From the NCBI RefSeq assembly GCF_002573715.1, contig NZ_PDHM01000021.1, positions 124,001-188,000 on the forward strand: DNA of 64,000 bases, in the 5' to 3' direction. The first letter of the stretch is position 1. The number at the start of each line of letters is the position of its first letter. The notes under the pieces are model-generated. The model did not search any database, was not told where the DNA came from, and was given only the letters and a program-made list of their open reading frames with translations. Source of the stretch: Paenibacillus sp. EZ-K15 (GTDB lineage Bacteria; Bacillota; Bacilli; Paenibacillales; Paenibacillaceae). The translations under genes and the position numbers were made by a program. Of the stretch, positions 8,547 to 17,384 are shown one piece after another.

Positions 8547-9852
8547 CCTCTTCTCTCCTTTGCAAATGGCTATCAACGGTTTTATGGAACTGCTCGATAT
8601 CTGCATCGGCTATATACGGCCGGCTGCCAATCTTTTCGATATCTTCCCTCAATACAATCATGCTTAATGTGTTAAAACGGGCTCCCGTTTCCATATACGC
8701 CGCTGCTGCTTTTTGTAGTGAGGTTGTATATTCGCCTGGGCTTCGGACCGGATCTGCCTTCCAGTCCCCAAAGGCTTCAAAACGCAGCATGCCGTCCCCT
8801 TCCATGGTCGGATAATTATAGAATTGTCGTTGAACGAGGACAATATTGCTTTTTTCAGGGTCCAGGATAAGCGACAGCCTTGTATCATAGAGCCAGCTTG
8901 AGCTCCAGAAGCCTTTGATGGATAACTCGGGAAAGTATCGGTCATAGAATGCAGCAGCCATCTCCATGGAATTCTTCAACCTGTCCGGTGTGTACCCGGG
9001 GCCAGATGGAATGTGAAGGGCTAACAGCGTATCCCCTTTTTGAAGTACCGGCTCCCATTCCTTCTTAAGGATCGGCGTTGTTTCTCTTTCAACGAATCCC
9101 ATGGGATTTATCCGATTAGCGATGACAAACTCGGCATTCTCGTGCCATTCTGAGGTGAAGTTTCCTTGAAGATCATATACATCATTGATGCCATTCCGTT
9201 GTCCATCCCTGCGAAATTCTTCGCCTGCGTGCCGAAGGGCAATAACCTCCTGCGTGTCCACATGACGGAACATGGTGAAAGGATCCTCGAATCGGTAGGG
9301 GATAAAATAAAACCGGTCTAACAGAAAGATGGAGCAGGTATAAAAATTCATCACCCATGGAAAATCATGAACCTTGGCATCGCCGTGCAACACCAATTTT
9401 TCCAATTGAAGCTTCAGGGGCTGTTGAGGGATCTGCTCGTAGTAGGCTTTAGGTACGGAACGCGCCTCCAGCATGTTCATGGAAGGAACAACGCAGGCCA
9501 GCAGCAAAAGAAAGGAGTATAATTCTCCGTATTGCTCCATGCATCCCGGTGTCATATTCGTATAATGAGTCTCATCACAGCGATTGCGCAATGTGCACAT
9601 ATCATCTACCAAAAATTGGGTAAAGCGAAATAGTACGGCGTCCTTTTCTATCGCCTCAACCCCATGAACCAGCCATTGGCGGGTAGGTTCAGGAATTTGA
9701 TAATGCTCAAAGATTCCAGACAAGAACTCCCGCGGGATGAGATGGGGCTTGCTATCCGGTTTATATCGATGATATTTGGCTTCCAACCCTTCTGGCAGGT
9801 AATCAAATTTGCAGATTGCGATACACTCGTTAAAATTCAACAGACTCTCCAT
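8509..9852 (-). CDS. Acyltransferase-domain protein (NAT_N / GNAT_C-like)
   Basis: 447 residues, cytoplasmic. I recognise the two-part architecture of Firmicute proteins annotated as acyltransferase domain-containing. The N-terminal helical half (about 1-150) contains the segment MTPGCMEQYGELYSFLLLLA. The C-terminal GNAT-like half contains LLALHIPSGPGYTPDRLKNS (about residue 280), AFYDRYFPE and a conserved WSSSWLYD segment. The assignment is from family memory, with no catalytic residue identified. ATG 9852 is preceded by GGGGGAG at spacing 8 and overlaps the upstream gene by 23 bases, so it is translationally coupled. In this operon it could acylate or recognise an acylated sugar; that is inference. 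Confidence 0.6.
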   Translation of the reverse strand: MESLLNFNECIAICKFDYLPEGLEAKYHRYKPDSKPHLIPREFLSGIFEHYQIPEPTRQWLVHGVEAIEKDAVLFRFTQFLVDDMCTLRNRCDETHYTNMTPGCMEQYGELYSFLLLLACVVPSMNMLEARSVPKAYYEQIPQQPLKLQLEKLVLHGDAKVHDFPWVMNFYTCSIFLLDRFYFIPYRFEDPFTMFRHVDTQEVIALRHAGEEFRRDGQRNGINDVYDLQGNFTSEWHENAEFVIANRINPMGFVERETTPILKKEWEPVLQKGDTLLALHIPSGPGYTPDRLKNSMEMAAAFYDRYFPELSIKGFWSSSWLYDTRLSLILDPEKSNIVLVQRQFYNYPTMEGDGMLRFEAFGDWKADPVRSPGEYTTSLQKAAAAYMETGARFNTLSMIVLREDIEKIGSRPYIADADIEQFHKTVDSHLQRREEDGEILARKLREV

Positions 9853-11194
9853 TTCCTTTTCTCCCCCGTTCAACGATTAGCTTGCCCATCGGGTAATAGC
9901 CGCCCTTGTTTCCCTCAATCGCCAGCTGGATATTCCCGATTCCCTTAACCCCGGTTTCGATGCCAATCTCCAAATGATATTCGCCTTCGGACATATTACC
10001 GGGTAAATGGAAACTTTCTTCCCAAGCAATATCTTCGTCCGGCAGCCACTCCCTAATATCCTCTCTGCTGCGCAGCGTATAGGTTTGATCATGGCCGGTA
10101 AGCCGCACGACCAGCGGATAGTGATTATAGATCGGGGCCACTCCTACATTAGCCCACAACGCACTGATATTTAGCTGACCACCCGCATTCACCATCGAAT
10201 CGTACGTGAACTTCCTCAATTCAAAACGGTATCCCATCTTGTTCAGCCAAGCCTTGACCTTCTCTTTCCACGGTTCGGGGACTACCGTTCCCTTGTTGTT
10301 AAAGGAAGAAATATGCCACTTCAGCGTTTCGTGAATGATATAATCGATATCCCAGCCCTGAAAATACCAATCATGCATGTGCCAGCATGCTTCAAATAGA
10401 ATCGGAGCCTTCTCCCAAGCATCGCCCATCTTGAAATTCTGAATATTCTGAGGATAGAAATCCGTCATATGAGACCACTGTTTTCCATGAAAGCCGCCCA
10501 TATCGCCCAAGCAATCGACGCGAAAGCCCACTTTGGCTTTGCGCTCCTTCATGATGCTGATCGACAGGGGATCATGCAGCAGAGCTTGGAGCGGGGTTAT
10601 TTTAAACCCATCCAAGTAGGCATCTGTAATGCGCTTAATGGCCTTCGGCTTTAAAAACTCCGTTCCGCCGCCTTCTCCCCAGGCCCCTACAATCGTCAAA
10701 TCAACCGAGCTTATGACCGGGTGTCCGTCAAACCGTGCGGCAAACGCCTTGATAAAGTCAGACCAATACAACACATAGGGTGTTGTCTCAGGGTCTACTC
10801 TCCAAAACGGAAAGTCGGGTTCTTCCGGATGTTCCGCACGATACCAAGCTGGTATATCATCTTCTTGGCTTAACGCGTATGGGGAACAACGAACCACGGC
10901 CGTACAGCCTAGCGATTTGGCGTAGTCCAGCCTCTCCTCAAGAACTTCCCACCTGTACTCCCCTTGGCGAACTTCCAAGTCCCGCCAGCGCACGCTGCAG
11001 AAATACACTTTGCTGTCGGGATGATTGTACGTTCTGCTATCTTCCGTGAACTTATATTTCTTCTGCTCTTCCCCTCGGTTGTCGCAGATCCGATCCGGGT
11101 CCCCCATTAACCCCGGTGCTGCTGTAAAACCAATGCCCGGGTTGTTTAGGATGTCTTCTAAAATCATGGGGTAAACGGTTACAGCTTTGTTCAT
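9830..11194 (-). CDS. DUF4874/DUF4832-type glycosidase-like protein, cytoplasmic
   Basis: 454 residues with no signal peptide. It begins with the NNPGIGF segment typical of DUF4874/DUF4832 proteins, then VRWRDLEVRQGEYRW (about 68-82) in a predicted TIM-barrel-like N-terminal part. The barrel strand IVGAWGEGGGTE carries Glu174, which is placed like a glycoside-hydrolase acid residue; FRVDCLGD (224-231) and LFEAC (Glu268) are further candidate active-site strands. A beta-sandwich DUF4832 domain follows from about 318 (NKMGYRFELRKFTYDS). Family enzymatic activity is, to my knowledge, not defined. First gene of the series; a promoter and large palindrome lie just upstream. Confidence 0.75.
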   Translation of the reverse strand: MNKAVTVYPMILEDILNNPGIGFTAAPGLMGDPDRICDNRGEEQKKYKFTEDSRTYNHPDSKVYFCSVRWRDLEVRQGEYRWEVLEERLDYAKSLGCTAVVRCSPYALSQEDDIPAWYRAEHPEEPDFPFWRVDPETTPYVLYWSDFIKAFAARFDGHPVISSVDLTIVGAWGEGGGTEFLKPKAIKRITDAYLDGFKITPLQALLHDPLSISIMKERKAKVGFRVDCLGDMGGFHGKQWSHMTDFYPQNIQNFKMGDAWEKAPILFEACWHMHDWYFQGWDIDYIIHETLKWHISSFNNKGTVVPEPWKEKVKAWLNKMGYRFELRKFTYDSMVNAGGQLNISALWANVGVAPIYNHYPLVVRLTGHDQTYTLRSREDIREWLPDEDIAWEESFHLPGNMSEGEYHLEIGIETGVKGIGNIQLAIEGNKGGYYPMGKLIVERGRKGNGESVEF

Positions 11195-11228
11195 GTTCTA
11201 ATCAGCCCCCCGCCGCCTGCTCAAACGC

Positions 11229-11267
11229 CGCTGTTTTGTTACGTTAATTTTACGTAACAAAACAGCG
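11229..11267. promoter_or_regulatory. Large perfect inverted repeat in the divergent control region
   Basis: Perfect 16-bp arms (CGCTGTTTTGTTACGT at 11229-11244 and its complement at 11252-11267) with a 7-base AT-rich spacer. It lies 35 bp upstream of the 11194 start and just downstream of the predicted transcription start. Related half-sites (TTGTAACGTTTCGTGAC, about 11275-11291; two ACGCAACAAAT copies 13 bp apart at 11431-11454) lie nearby. It is probably an operator for the LacI protein encoded divergently, acting as a roadblock. It could also form a hairpin in the 5' leader. Confidence 0.65.
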
Positions 11268-11296
11268 TAAAATCTTGTAACGTTTCGTGACTTCAT

Positions 11297-11324
11297 GTTA
11301 TATCATCCATGCATATCCTTGCAA
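11297..11324 (-). promoter_or_regulatory. Predicted sigma-A promoter for the 11194-2770 gene series
   Basis: On the minus strand, -35 TTGCAA (11319-11324) and -10 TATAAC (11297-11302) with a 16-bp spacer. Transcription would begin near 11290, upstream of the palindrome at 11229-11267, which suits control by a repressor. Confidence 0.45.
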
Positions 11325-11546
11325 TAATAATTTTGAATTTTTAAAAAAATTCTAGTAACATTGCACGATAGGAACATGTTATGATTGATTTTAATCATGA
11401 ACGCTTGTAAACTTAGAATGTAACGGAATCACGCAACAAATTAACGCAACAAATCAACCAACAGGTCCATCATTGTTTACCATGTGACATTCCTATAAAC
11501 TTTAAATGGTGACTATTCGTAACTAAAAAGGAGAATGTGTTTATTT

Positions 11547-12569
11547 ATGAGTACCATTCGGGATGTTGCTAAATTAGCAAATGTATCTACTGCCACCGTA
11601 TCCAGAGTGTTAAACAATGATACGAAATATAAAATTACGGACGAAACCCGGGAACGCGTTTGGCAGGCGGTTACGCAGCTGAACTATAAAATCACTTCAA
11701 GTCCCAAGCGAAAAGTTTCAACCAAGGATCATTCCGATAGCAAGTCGCATATCAAAATCGGTTGTGTACTAAGCGTAACAAAAGATAAATACAACGACCC
11801 TTATTTCATGTCGATCTTATCCGGTGTGGAAGAGCGACTGCTGAGTGCGGGATATAACATTTCCTTTATCCGGACTGGAATTGAGCTGAATGATAGCAAG
11901 ATCTTATTCAATACATTCAGCGAACCGATTACCGGTCTGATTCTTATGGAATCGTTGAACAGTGAAACCTATGAGTATATACGCAAGCAGGTCCCTTATA
12001 TCGTGGGGATTGATACCGAGCGCGGGGATATCGATAATGTCGGCTATGATCATTACAATGTTGCTTCGATGGCCGTCAACCACCTCATTGAAAAAGGCCA
12101 CACCCAGATTGGTTACATCGGGGGAAGCGGATTAACGAATAACCTGAAAGACAGCCGCCGTTACCGAGGCTACTACGCCACCATGCATGCTGCCGGAATG
12201 TCGGTGAATCCCGATTGGGTTATTGATTGCATGTGGGATGAAGCGGTCTGCATTGAACAAATCAATCATTTATGTAAGACCAAAAATTGCCCGACCGCCT
12301 TCTTTGCAGGCAGCGATCTAATGGCCATGGCTGCCCTCAACGGCTTGTATAACAACGGCATTGCCGTTCCTACTGAAGTGGCTGTCATGGGTCTATCCAA
12401 TATCGAGGTGTCCAAGTATTCCAATCCGCCTCTATCAACGATCGATGTACCGACAAAAGAAATCGGCATGGTTGCCGTCGACAACCTGATCGACAGAATG
12501 AACGGAAATCAACTACTGCCCAAGAAGGTGATTTTGCCTACCCGTTTGGTCGTACGCAGTTCCACTTAA
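11547..12569 (+). CDS. LacI/GalR-family transcriptional regulator
   Basis: About 340 residues. The N-terminal MSTIRDVAKLANVSTATVSR helix-turn-helix is followed by a YKITDETRERV hinge region (GalR/MsmR-like, lacking the usual NAIARSL hinge), then a sugar-binding-protein-like effector domain with the ending LSTIDVPTKEIGMVAVDNLI. I start it at ATG 11547 because family members begin M-[ST]-T-I-[RK]-D; an in-frame ATG at 11535 sits too close to AAAGGAG. It is divergent from the DUF4832/importer series and directly precedes the secreted DUF4832 gene, so it probably controls both in response to the imported sugar. Confidence 0.9.
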   Translation: MSTIRDVAKLANVSTATVSRVLNNDTKYKITDETRERVWQAVTQLNYKITSSPKRKVSTKDHSDSKSHIKIGCVLSVTKDKYNDPYFMSILSGVEERLLSAGYNISFIRTGIELNDSKILFNTFSEPITGLILMESLNSETYEYIRKQVPYIVGIDTERGDIDNVGYDHYNVASMAVNHLIEKGHTQIGYIGGSGLTNNLKDSRRYRGYYATMHAAGMSVNPDWVIDCMWDEAVCIEQINHLCKTKNCPTAFFAGSDLMAMAALNGLYNNGIAVPTEVAVMGLSNIEVSKYSNPPLSTIDVPTKEIGMVAVDNLIDRMNGNQLLPKKVILPTRLVVRSST

Positions 12570-12628
12570 TAACTGCGGCGAAGACTGAAATGAATATGCT
12601 CATTACCCCATAGACCCACTGCACAAGA

Positions 12629-12654
12629 AGCACCCAACACGGTGCTCTTTTTTT
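12629..12654 (+). terminator. Rho-independent terminator after the LacI gene
   Basis: Stem AGCACC / GGTGCT with a 6-base loop, followed by CTTTTTTTC. It separates the regulator (stop at 12569) from the DUF4832 gene starting at 12792. Confidence 0.8.
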
Positions 12655-12791
12655 CATGGTGGATGGGGGAAGTTAGGAAGTTACTTGGGAAAGGAGGTGA
12701 TAGACTCAGATTCGGTAGAGTGAATCCAGTGTTAAAAAGACGTTTGGACTTGCAGCTCTATGACACCAATCATTCTGTGAGGAGGTTTGAC

Positions 12792-14774
12792 ATGAAAGCA
12801 TGGGGTATACAATTGAAAATGAGATTCGCTATTTTTACGATGACGGCCATTCTTCTTACCTTGTTCCCTTATCCCCTCTTTATTTCGGCTGCAGAAGCGC
12901 CTTCTATCGTTGTGGATGGTGATCCAAGTGACTGGGAAGGGCTTCCGGCTCTTTCCACGAATTCGGGAACCGCTAACATCTTAAAGGCTTCCCACGACGA
13001 CAGGAATCTTTATCTGCTTGTGGAAGGCTCAGCCCTTAGCACTACCATGGGAAGCTTCTGGCTGAATACGGACAAGAATGCTTCGACCGGATATCAAGCT
13101 TTCGGATGGGGGGCGACCGGAATTGAATGGCTCCTCGAGAATCAATCGTTATACCGCTACGCAGGAAATGGAAGCAGCTGGAATTGGGATTGGTCTTCCG
13201 CCCTTCCTTCTTCTCAATACGTGCGTACCTCATCTACGATTGAAGTTGCACTCCCTCTCGCTACACTTGGACTAGCTGTAGGCAGCAGCGTGAGCATTGG
13301 TTATCTGGACAACAATTCGGATATCCATCGCCTGCCAGCGCAGAACCAGCCGCTTCCCGTTTATACGCTTAATGAAGGGAATCCCGGAAAAGAAATGATC
13401 GAATTTTACCCAAGCGAGCTGGATGATCCGCTCAATAACCCGTTTAAGGGTTGGGCTCCTTCAGCGAAATCAACCAATTACCCGCAGGACCACCGTCTCG
13501 TGTATGCCGGTGTCACCTGGAAGGAGTTAGAGCCTACCAAAGGCAACTATGATTTCAGTGCAATTGAAGCGTCCAATCATTTCGACTATTGGCAGAGCCG
13601 CGGAGTCAAGGTGGTGCTGCGCTTTATTCTGGACAGTCCTTCCGGCGTTCCTCACCGGGATATTCCCGACTGGTTGTACAACGACATGGCCAGTTTGGGA
13701 CAATCTCCAGGTAAGGCCTACCAAGATGAAACCGGTGGTATGGGAGCCGGCAACAACACGGGCTTCTCCCCGAATTACAGTTCCCAGTATTTGATCGCCA
13801 GACACAAGCTTGCCATTGAGGCGATTGCGGAGCATTACAACACGGCCGATAGCCCAATTGCTTTTGTGCAAATCGGTTCGCTGGGCCATTGGGCGGAATT
13901 CCACACCTGGCCTTACATCGGACCGAACGGGGAAAGCAACTACACGGGCGCGTTTCCTCCGAACCCAATATCCAACCAATACATTCAGCACTATATTGAT
14001 TCTTTCGCCGATCAGGAGGATCATACGCAGCTATTGATCAGACGGAGCGTGGAATTGGCCAAGAATAATAACAAGGGTCTGATTCTAGGAATGTATAATG
14101 ACGTGTTCGGTGATCAGCCGAGCTTCGATTCCGAATGGGGATGGTATACTGGCACACAGAACGGCTATTGGGATGATATCGGCCAGCAGCAGCCAAACCA
14201 TGCCAACTTCTGGGACACTCGCGTCTCTGGCGGCGAATTTTACGGGGGTGCCTATGGTATGAATGCTGCGCTCACGACAGGCAGCGGCTTTAATGAGACG
14301 CTGCGGCAGACCGAGCTTAGCAAACCGAGCTGGCTTGGACCGAATTCTCCAGCTTCCTTGGCGCTAGGCAATCCGTTGCAAGCCAATATGGATACACTGA
14401 AGAAACGAATGGGCTATCACTTTGTATTGAAGAAAGTTGCATATCCACAAGAAAATAGCGGAAGTGCGTTAAATGTATCCGTCGCTGTGGAAAATAAGGG
14501 AGTTCAACACTTCCCGTTCAACTGGCCTGTTGAAGTGCAGCTGCGCAGCGGAGGCCATGTCGTGGCACGTCAATCCACATCGGCGGACTTAAGAACCTGG
14601 AGGACTGGTTTACATACAGTCTCAGGCTCTATCTCCACAAACACGCTGCCAAACGGTACCTATGAGCTGACCATAGCTATTCTTAATCCATCCACGAACC
14701 AACCCGGGGTTGATTTTGCTAATACGGAGCGCCTTTCGGACGGAGCTTATAAGATCGGTACATGGACTAAATAA
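12792..14774 (+). CDS. Secreted DUF4832 glycosidase-like protein with N-terminal carbohydrate-binding-like domain
   Basis: 660 residues. Signal peptide of about 34 residues ending near ISAAEA. A beta-rich domain (about 36-185; VVDGDPSDWEG, DDRNLYLLVEG) resembles CBM9/DOMON-type sugar-binding modules. Next comes a barrel-like region that starts DDPLNNPFKGWAP (about 211), with VTWKELEPTKGNYDF (about 241-255), QIGSLGHWAEFHTW (Glu369) and SGGEFYGG (Glu482). The DUF4832 beta domain starts near 540 (KRMGYHFVLKKVAYPQ). ATG 12792 follows GGAGG at spacing 6; an upstream in-frame ATG lies inside the terminator. It is probably the exported depolymerising partner of the cytoplasmic paralogues; the activity is unproven. 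Confidence 0.8.
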   Translation: MKAWGIQLKMRFAIFTMTAILLTLFPYPLFISAAEAPSIVVDGDPSDWEGLPALSTNSGTANILKASHDDRNLYLLVEGSALSTTMGSFWLNTDKNASTGYQAFGWGATGIEWLLENQSLYRYAGNGSSWNWDWSSALPSSQYVRTSSTIEVALPLATLGLAVGSSVSIGYLDNNSDIHRLPAQNQPLPVYTLNEGNPGKEMIEFYPSELDDPLNNPFKGWAPSAKSTNYPQDHRLVYAGVTWKELEPTKGNYDFSAIEASNHFDYWQSRGVKVVLRFILDSPSGVPHRDIPDWLYNDMASLGQSPGKAYQDETGGMGAGNNTGFSPNYSSQYLIARHKLAIEAIAEHYNTADSPIAFVQIGSLGHWAEFHTWPYIGPNGESNYTGAFPPNPISNQYIQHYIDSFADQEDHTQLLIRRSVELAKNNNKGLILGMYNDVFGDQPSFDSEWGWYTGTQNGYWDDIGQQQPNHANFWDTRVSGGEFYGGAYGMNAALTTGSGFNETLRQTELSKPSWLGPNSPASLALGNPLQANMDTLKKRMGYHFVLKKVAYPQENSGSALNVSVAVENKGVQHFPFNWPVEVQLRSGGHVVARQSTSADLRTWRTGLHTVSGSISTNTLPNGTYELTIAILNPSTNQPGVDFANTERLSDGAYKIGTWTK

Positions 14775-14803
14775 TAAAAGCCGCAGGCTGATCCGAACAC
14801 TAT

Positions 14804-14842
14804 GAACAACAGCTATCGGGAATATCCCGATAGCTGTTGTTC
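14804..14842 (+). terminator. 17-bp perfect hairpin after the DUF4832 gene
   Basis: Perfect 17-bp stem (14804-14820 with 14826-14842) and a 5-base loop AATAT. It lacks a T-run on either strand, so it may protect the 3' end or pause transcription rather than being a standard intrinsic terminator. Confidence 0.45.
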
Positions 14843-15071
14843 ACCTAAGATGCCAATAAAATCGTCCCCTGGCTGAGTTCTCGACAGGTCAGGTAACCGC
14901 ATATCGATTGTGCAGCTTTGTTGTGGAAGAGTCGGCGAGACAGTTTCAGCTAAACCTCATACTCCAAAGCCTCATAATCCCCCTCTTCTTTCAATTCCGT
15001 CCGTTTCTCCGCATATTTCGTCACCATTCACCACCCTAACTGGTAATATTCCCCTTGTTTTCCTTAGCCCA

Positions 15072-15080
15072 TGCTATAAT
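15072..15080 (+). promoter_or_regulatory. Extended -10 promoter of the two-component operon
   Basis: TGCTATAAT, an extended -10 (TGn-TATAAT), 43 bp before the response-regulator start. No good -35 is present, as expected for extended -10 promoters. The rest of 14843-15071 shows no gene. Confidence 0.55.
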
Positions 15081-15122
15081 GGACTCACCATTTAAAGCAT
15101 ACGGAACAGGGGCGACTTTCTA

Positions 15123-15830
15123 ATGAATTCTCCTAAAACAGTACTGATCATTGAAGATGAACAGGATATCTCGCGCATTGTGAATGACTATTTGCGTGTT
15201 CAGGGATTCAGCACGTTCATCACGGAAAATGCCGGCGACGGATTGCAGGCGGTCCGCCACCGGCAGCCGGATTTTATCATTCTCGATCTGACATTGCCTG
15301 ACGCTGACGGGATTGAAGTGTGCCGCAAGCTCCGTACATTGACGGCTGCGCCCATTCTAATTTTAAGCGCCCGCAGCAGCGACACGGACAAAGTGCTTGC
15401 CCTGGGTTTTGGCGCCGATGATTACATGACCAAGCCCTTCTCGCTCAGTGAACTGGTCGCTCGCGTTCAGGCACATTTGCGCAGAATGGCAGATCCGAAA
15501 CTCCCGGTATCCCCACAGCAGCGCTTGCAATTTGGCGCCCTGTCGATTGATAAAAATGCCCGCAAGGTCATGGTCGGACAGCTGGAAATTTCTTTATCCG
15601 CCAAAGAATTTGATTTGCTATACTTTTTGGCCTCCAACCCTAATCAAGTGTTTACCAAATCGCAGCTGCTGGATCATGTGTGGGGGTATTCGGCTTATGT
15701 CGAGGATAATACGATCACGGTCTACATTCGGCGGCTCCGTGAGAAATTGGAACGAACCGAAATCAAGTCCTCCTATATTAAAACCGTATGGGGCGTCGGA
15801 TATAAATTCAACCCCGATGAAACGGAGTAG
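15123..15830 (+). CDS. OmpR/PhoB-family response regulator
   Basis: 235 residues. The receiver domain (1-120) has the acidic pocket EDE (11-13), phospho-acceptor Asp55 (IILDLTLPDADG) and Lys in MTKPF (about 105). A winged-helix Trans_reg_C domain (about 135-230) has TKSQLLDHVWGY and VDD-type YIRRLREKLE. It is transcribed just ahead of a HisKA kinase (5-base gap) and an ABC transporter, which it most likely regulates. The export substrate (peptide antibiotic or cell-wall stress) cannot be told. Confidence 0.93.
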   Translation: MNSPKTVLIIEDEQDISRIVNDYLRVQGFSTFITENAGDGLQAVRHRQPDFIILDLTLPDADGIEVCRKLRTLTAAPILILSARSSDTDKVLALGFGADDYMTKPFSLSELVARVQAHLRRMADPKLPVSPQQRLQFGALSIDKNARKVMVGQLEISLSAKEFDLLYFLASNPNQVFTKSQLLDHVWGYSAYVEDNTITVYIRRLREKLERTEIKSSYIKTVWGVGYKFNPDETE

Positions 15831-15835
15831 CCTCT

Positions 15836-17284
15836 ATGGACTGGAAAACTTGGTATGCTAGACGACTCTGGGCAGCTGGTCTATCCATCATTACAGTGAT
15901 ACTATCTGTCGTTTGGCTTACTCTTATTGGATCTTCAAACCAGCTGGCTCCGTCAACTATTGTGAAGCAAATTCGCGTACTGACGAATCCGATCGTCCAT
16001 ACCTTGGAAAATGAGCATGCGGAATTACTGCTCACCGACGCTCCGGTCCGGCGGCAATTAACCGACTGGAGTCAGGAGACGCGGGGCGGCCTCAAGGTTG
16101 TGCTTCCTGATGGAACGTTGATCTATGATAGCGAAAATTCATCGAAGCGCCCAATCAATCCGCGCTTTGAACTAGACTATACGCTGCGCATTTCTGACAG
16201 CGAACCGCCCCATTATCATCTCGCTTTTCCGCTGCTGGATGCCGGCACCAAAGCCTTTGTAGGTTACGCTCAATTTGCGGTCCCGGCATCTGCCTTGGCC
16301 GCAGTAATGCCCTCCTCCGACTCCTTTATTTATGTGTCATGGATCATGCTTTCTCTGGCACTTTTGACGCTGCTTTATTTATTCTTCTCCATCGGACGCC
16401 GGGTGCAGCATGACCTGGTGCAGCCTGTTGCCGGACTCAAGCCTTATGCGGAAGCTATATTGAGAGGTGACTATGAGCAGCGTGCCGAATGGACAAGCGA
16501 TAATGAGGTCGGGGAGCTCTATGCCGTATTTGATCTCATGCGTGAAGAGATTCGTAATTTACATATCCAGCAAGCTGCACACAGCCAGTCGCATAAAGAA
16601 CTCATATCCAATCTGTCTCATGACTTGAAAACTCCGCTGGCGACAATCAAAGCGTATATTGAAGCCATTCGCGAAGGGATTTGCCCTGATCTGCCAAGTG
16701 CGATGACTTATCTTGAAGTCGTGCACGCAAATACGAGTAAGATGGCCGTGCTCGTAGACGATTTGCTGCTGCACGCACTGCGTGATCTGGAACAGATTGC
16801 CGTACATCCGATTGAGCAGTACAGCGCTCCAGCGCTGGAGCCTATCTTCAACGCGATGGGCCATTATATCCGAACGATGGGCGTACGCTGCGAAGCGCCT
16901 GCTACGATTCCTAACGCGCTTGTCCGCATCGATGCTGTACGGATCGAACAAGTCATTGCCAATCTCGTCACGAACGCACTGAAGCATACCGCAACCGGGG
17001 ATACAATTCGCCTCGCTGTTGAAGAACACTCGGAAACATCCTGCCTGCAGATCATCGTCTCCGATACAGGCAGCGGGATTTCCCCGCGTGATATGCCTTT
17101 TATTTTTGAACGGTACTATCAGGGTAACGTTTTACAACGAACTGCCGGCCAACTGGCCGAGCGCCACGGGGTCGGACTGGGTTTGTCGATTTGCAAATAT
17201 ATTATGGAAGCGCATGGCGGTACGATCTCTTTTCACAGTCAACAGCAGCAGGGAACGACCTTCTGCTTAACTCTGCCCCTTTAG
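15836..17284 (+). CDS. Membrane sensor histidine kinase (HAMP-HisKA-HATPase)
   Basis: 482 residues. Membrane span at about 13-31, an extracellular domain of about 130 residues, a second span (about 163-187), HAMP linker (about 188-245), HisKA with the phospho-acceptor His262 (NLSHDLKTPL), and a C-terminal ATPase with the N box (EQVIANLVTNALKHT), DTGSGIS and GVGLGLSI. The large extracellular loop separates it from the intramembrane-sensing BceS type. Co-transcribed with the response regulator 15123-15830 and followed by transporter genes 17385-20537, so it probably senses the compound that the transporter handles. Confidence 0.92.
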   Translation: MDWKTWYARRLWAAGLSIITVILSVVWLTLIGSSNQLAPSTIVKQIRVLTNPIVHTLENEHAELLLTDAPVRRQLTDWSQETRGGLKVVLPDGTLIYDSENSSKRPINPRFELDYTLRISDSEPPHYHLAFPLLDAGTKAFVGYAQFAVPASALAAVMPSSDSFIYVSWIMLSLALLTLLYLFFSIGRRVQHDLVQPVAGLKPYAEAILRGDYEQRAEWTSDNEVGELYAVFDLMREEIRNLHIQQAAHSQSHKELISNLSHDLKTPLATIKAYIEAIREGICPDLPSAMTYLEVVHANTSKMAVLVDDLLLHALRDLEQIAVHPIEQYSAPALEPIFNAMGHYIRTMGVRCEAPATIPNALVRIDAVRIEQVIANLVTNALKHTATGDTIRLAVEEHSETSCLQIIVSDTGSGISPRDMPFIFERYYQGNVLQRTAGQLAERHGVGLGLSICKYIMEAHGGTISFHSQQQQGTTFCLTLPL

Positions 17285-17384
17285 CTGACTCCTGTCATAC
17301 TTTATTTATAATTTGATAACAAATGTGCAAGATTCGTCCTCTATACTTTGGTGGCAGTGGGAGATAAAGAGAGGAGATCACAAT

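Noticed and set aside
7949..8815. 288-codon plus-strand frame opposite 7455-8546 and 8509-9852
   Set aside because: Antisense to overlapping, co-directional genes with good starts; the composition is irregular and no domain is visible.
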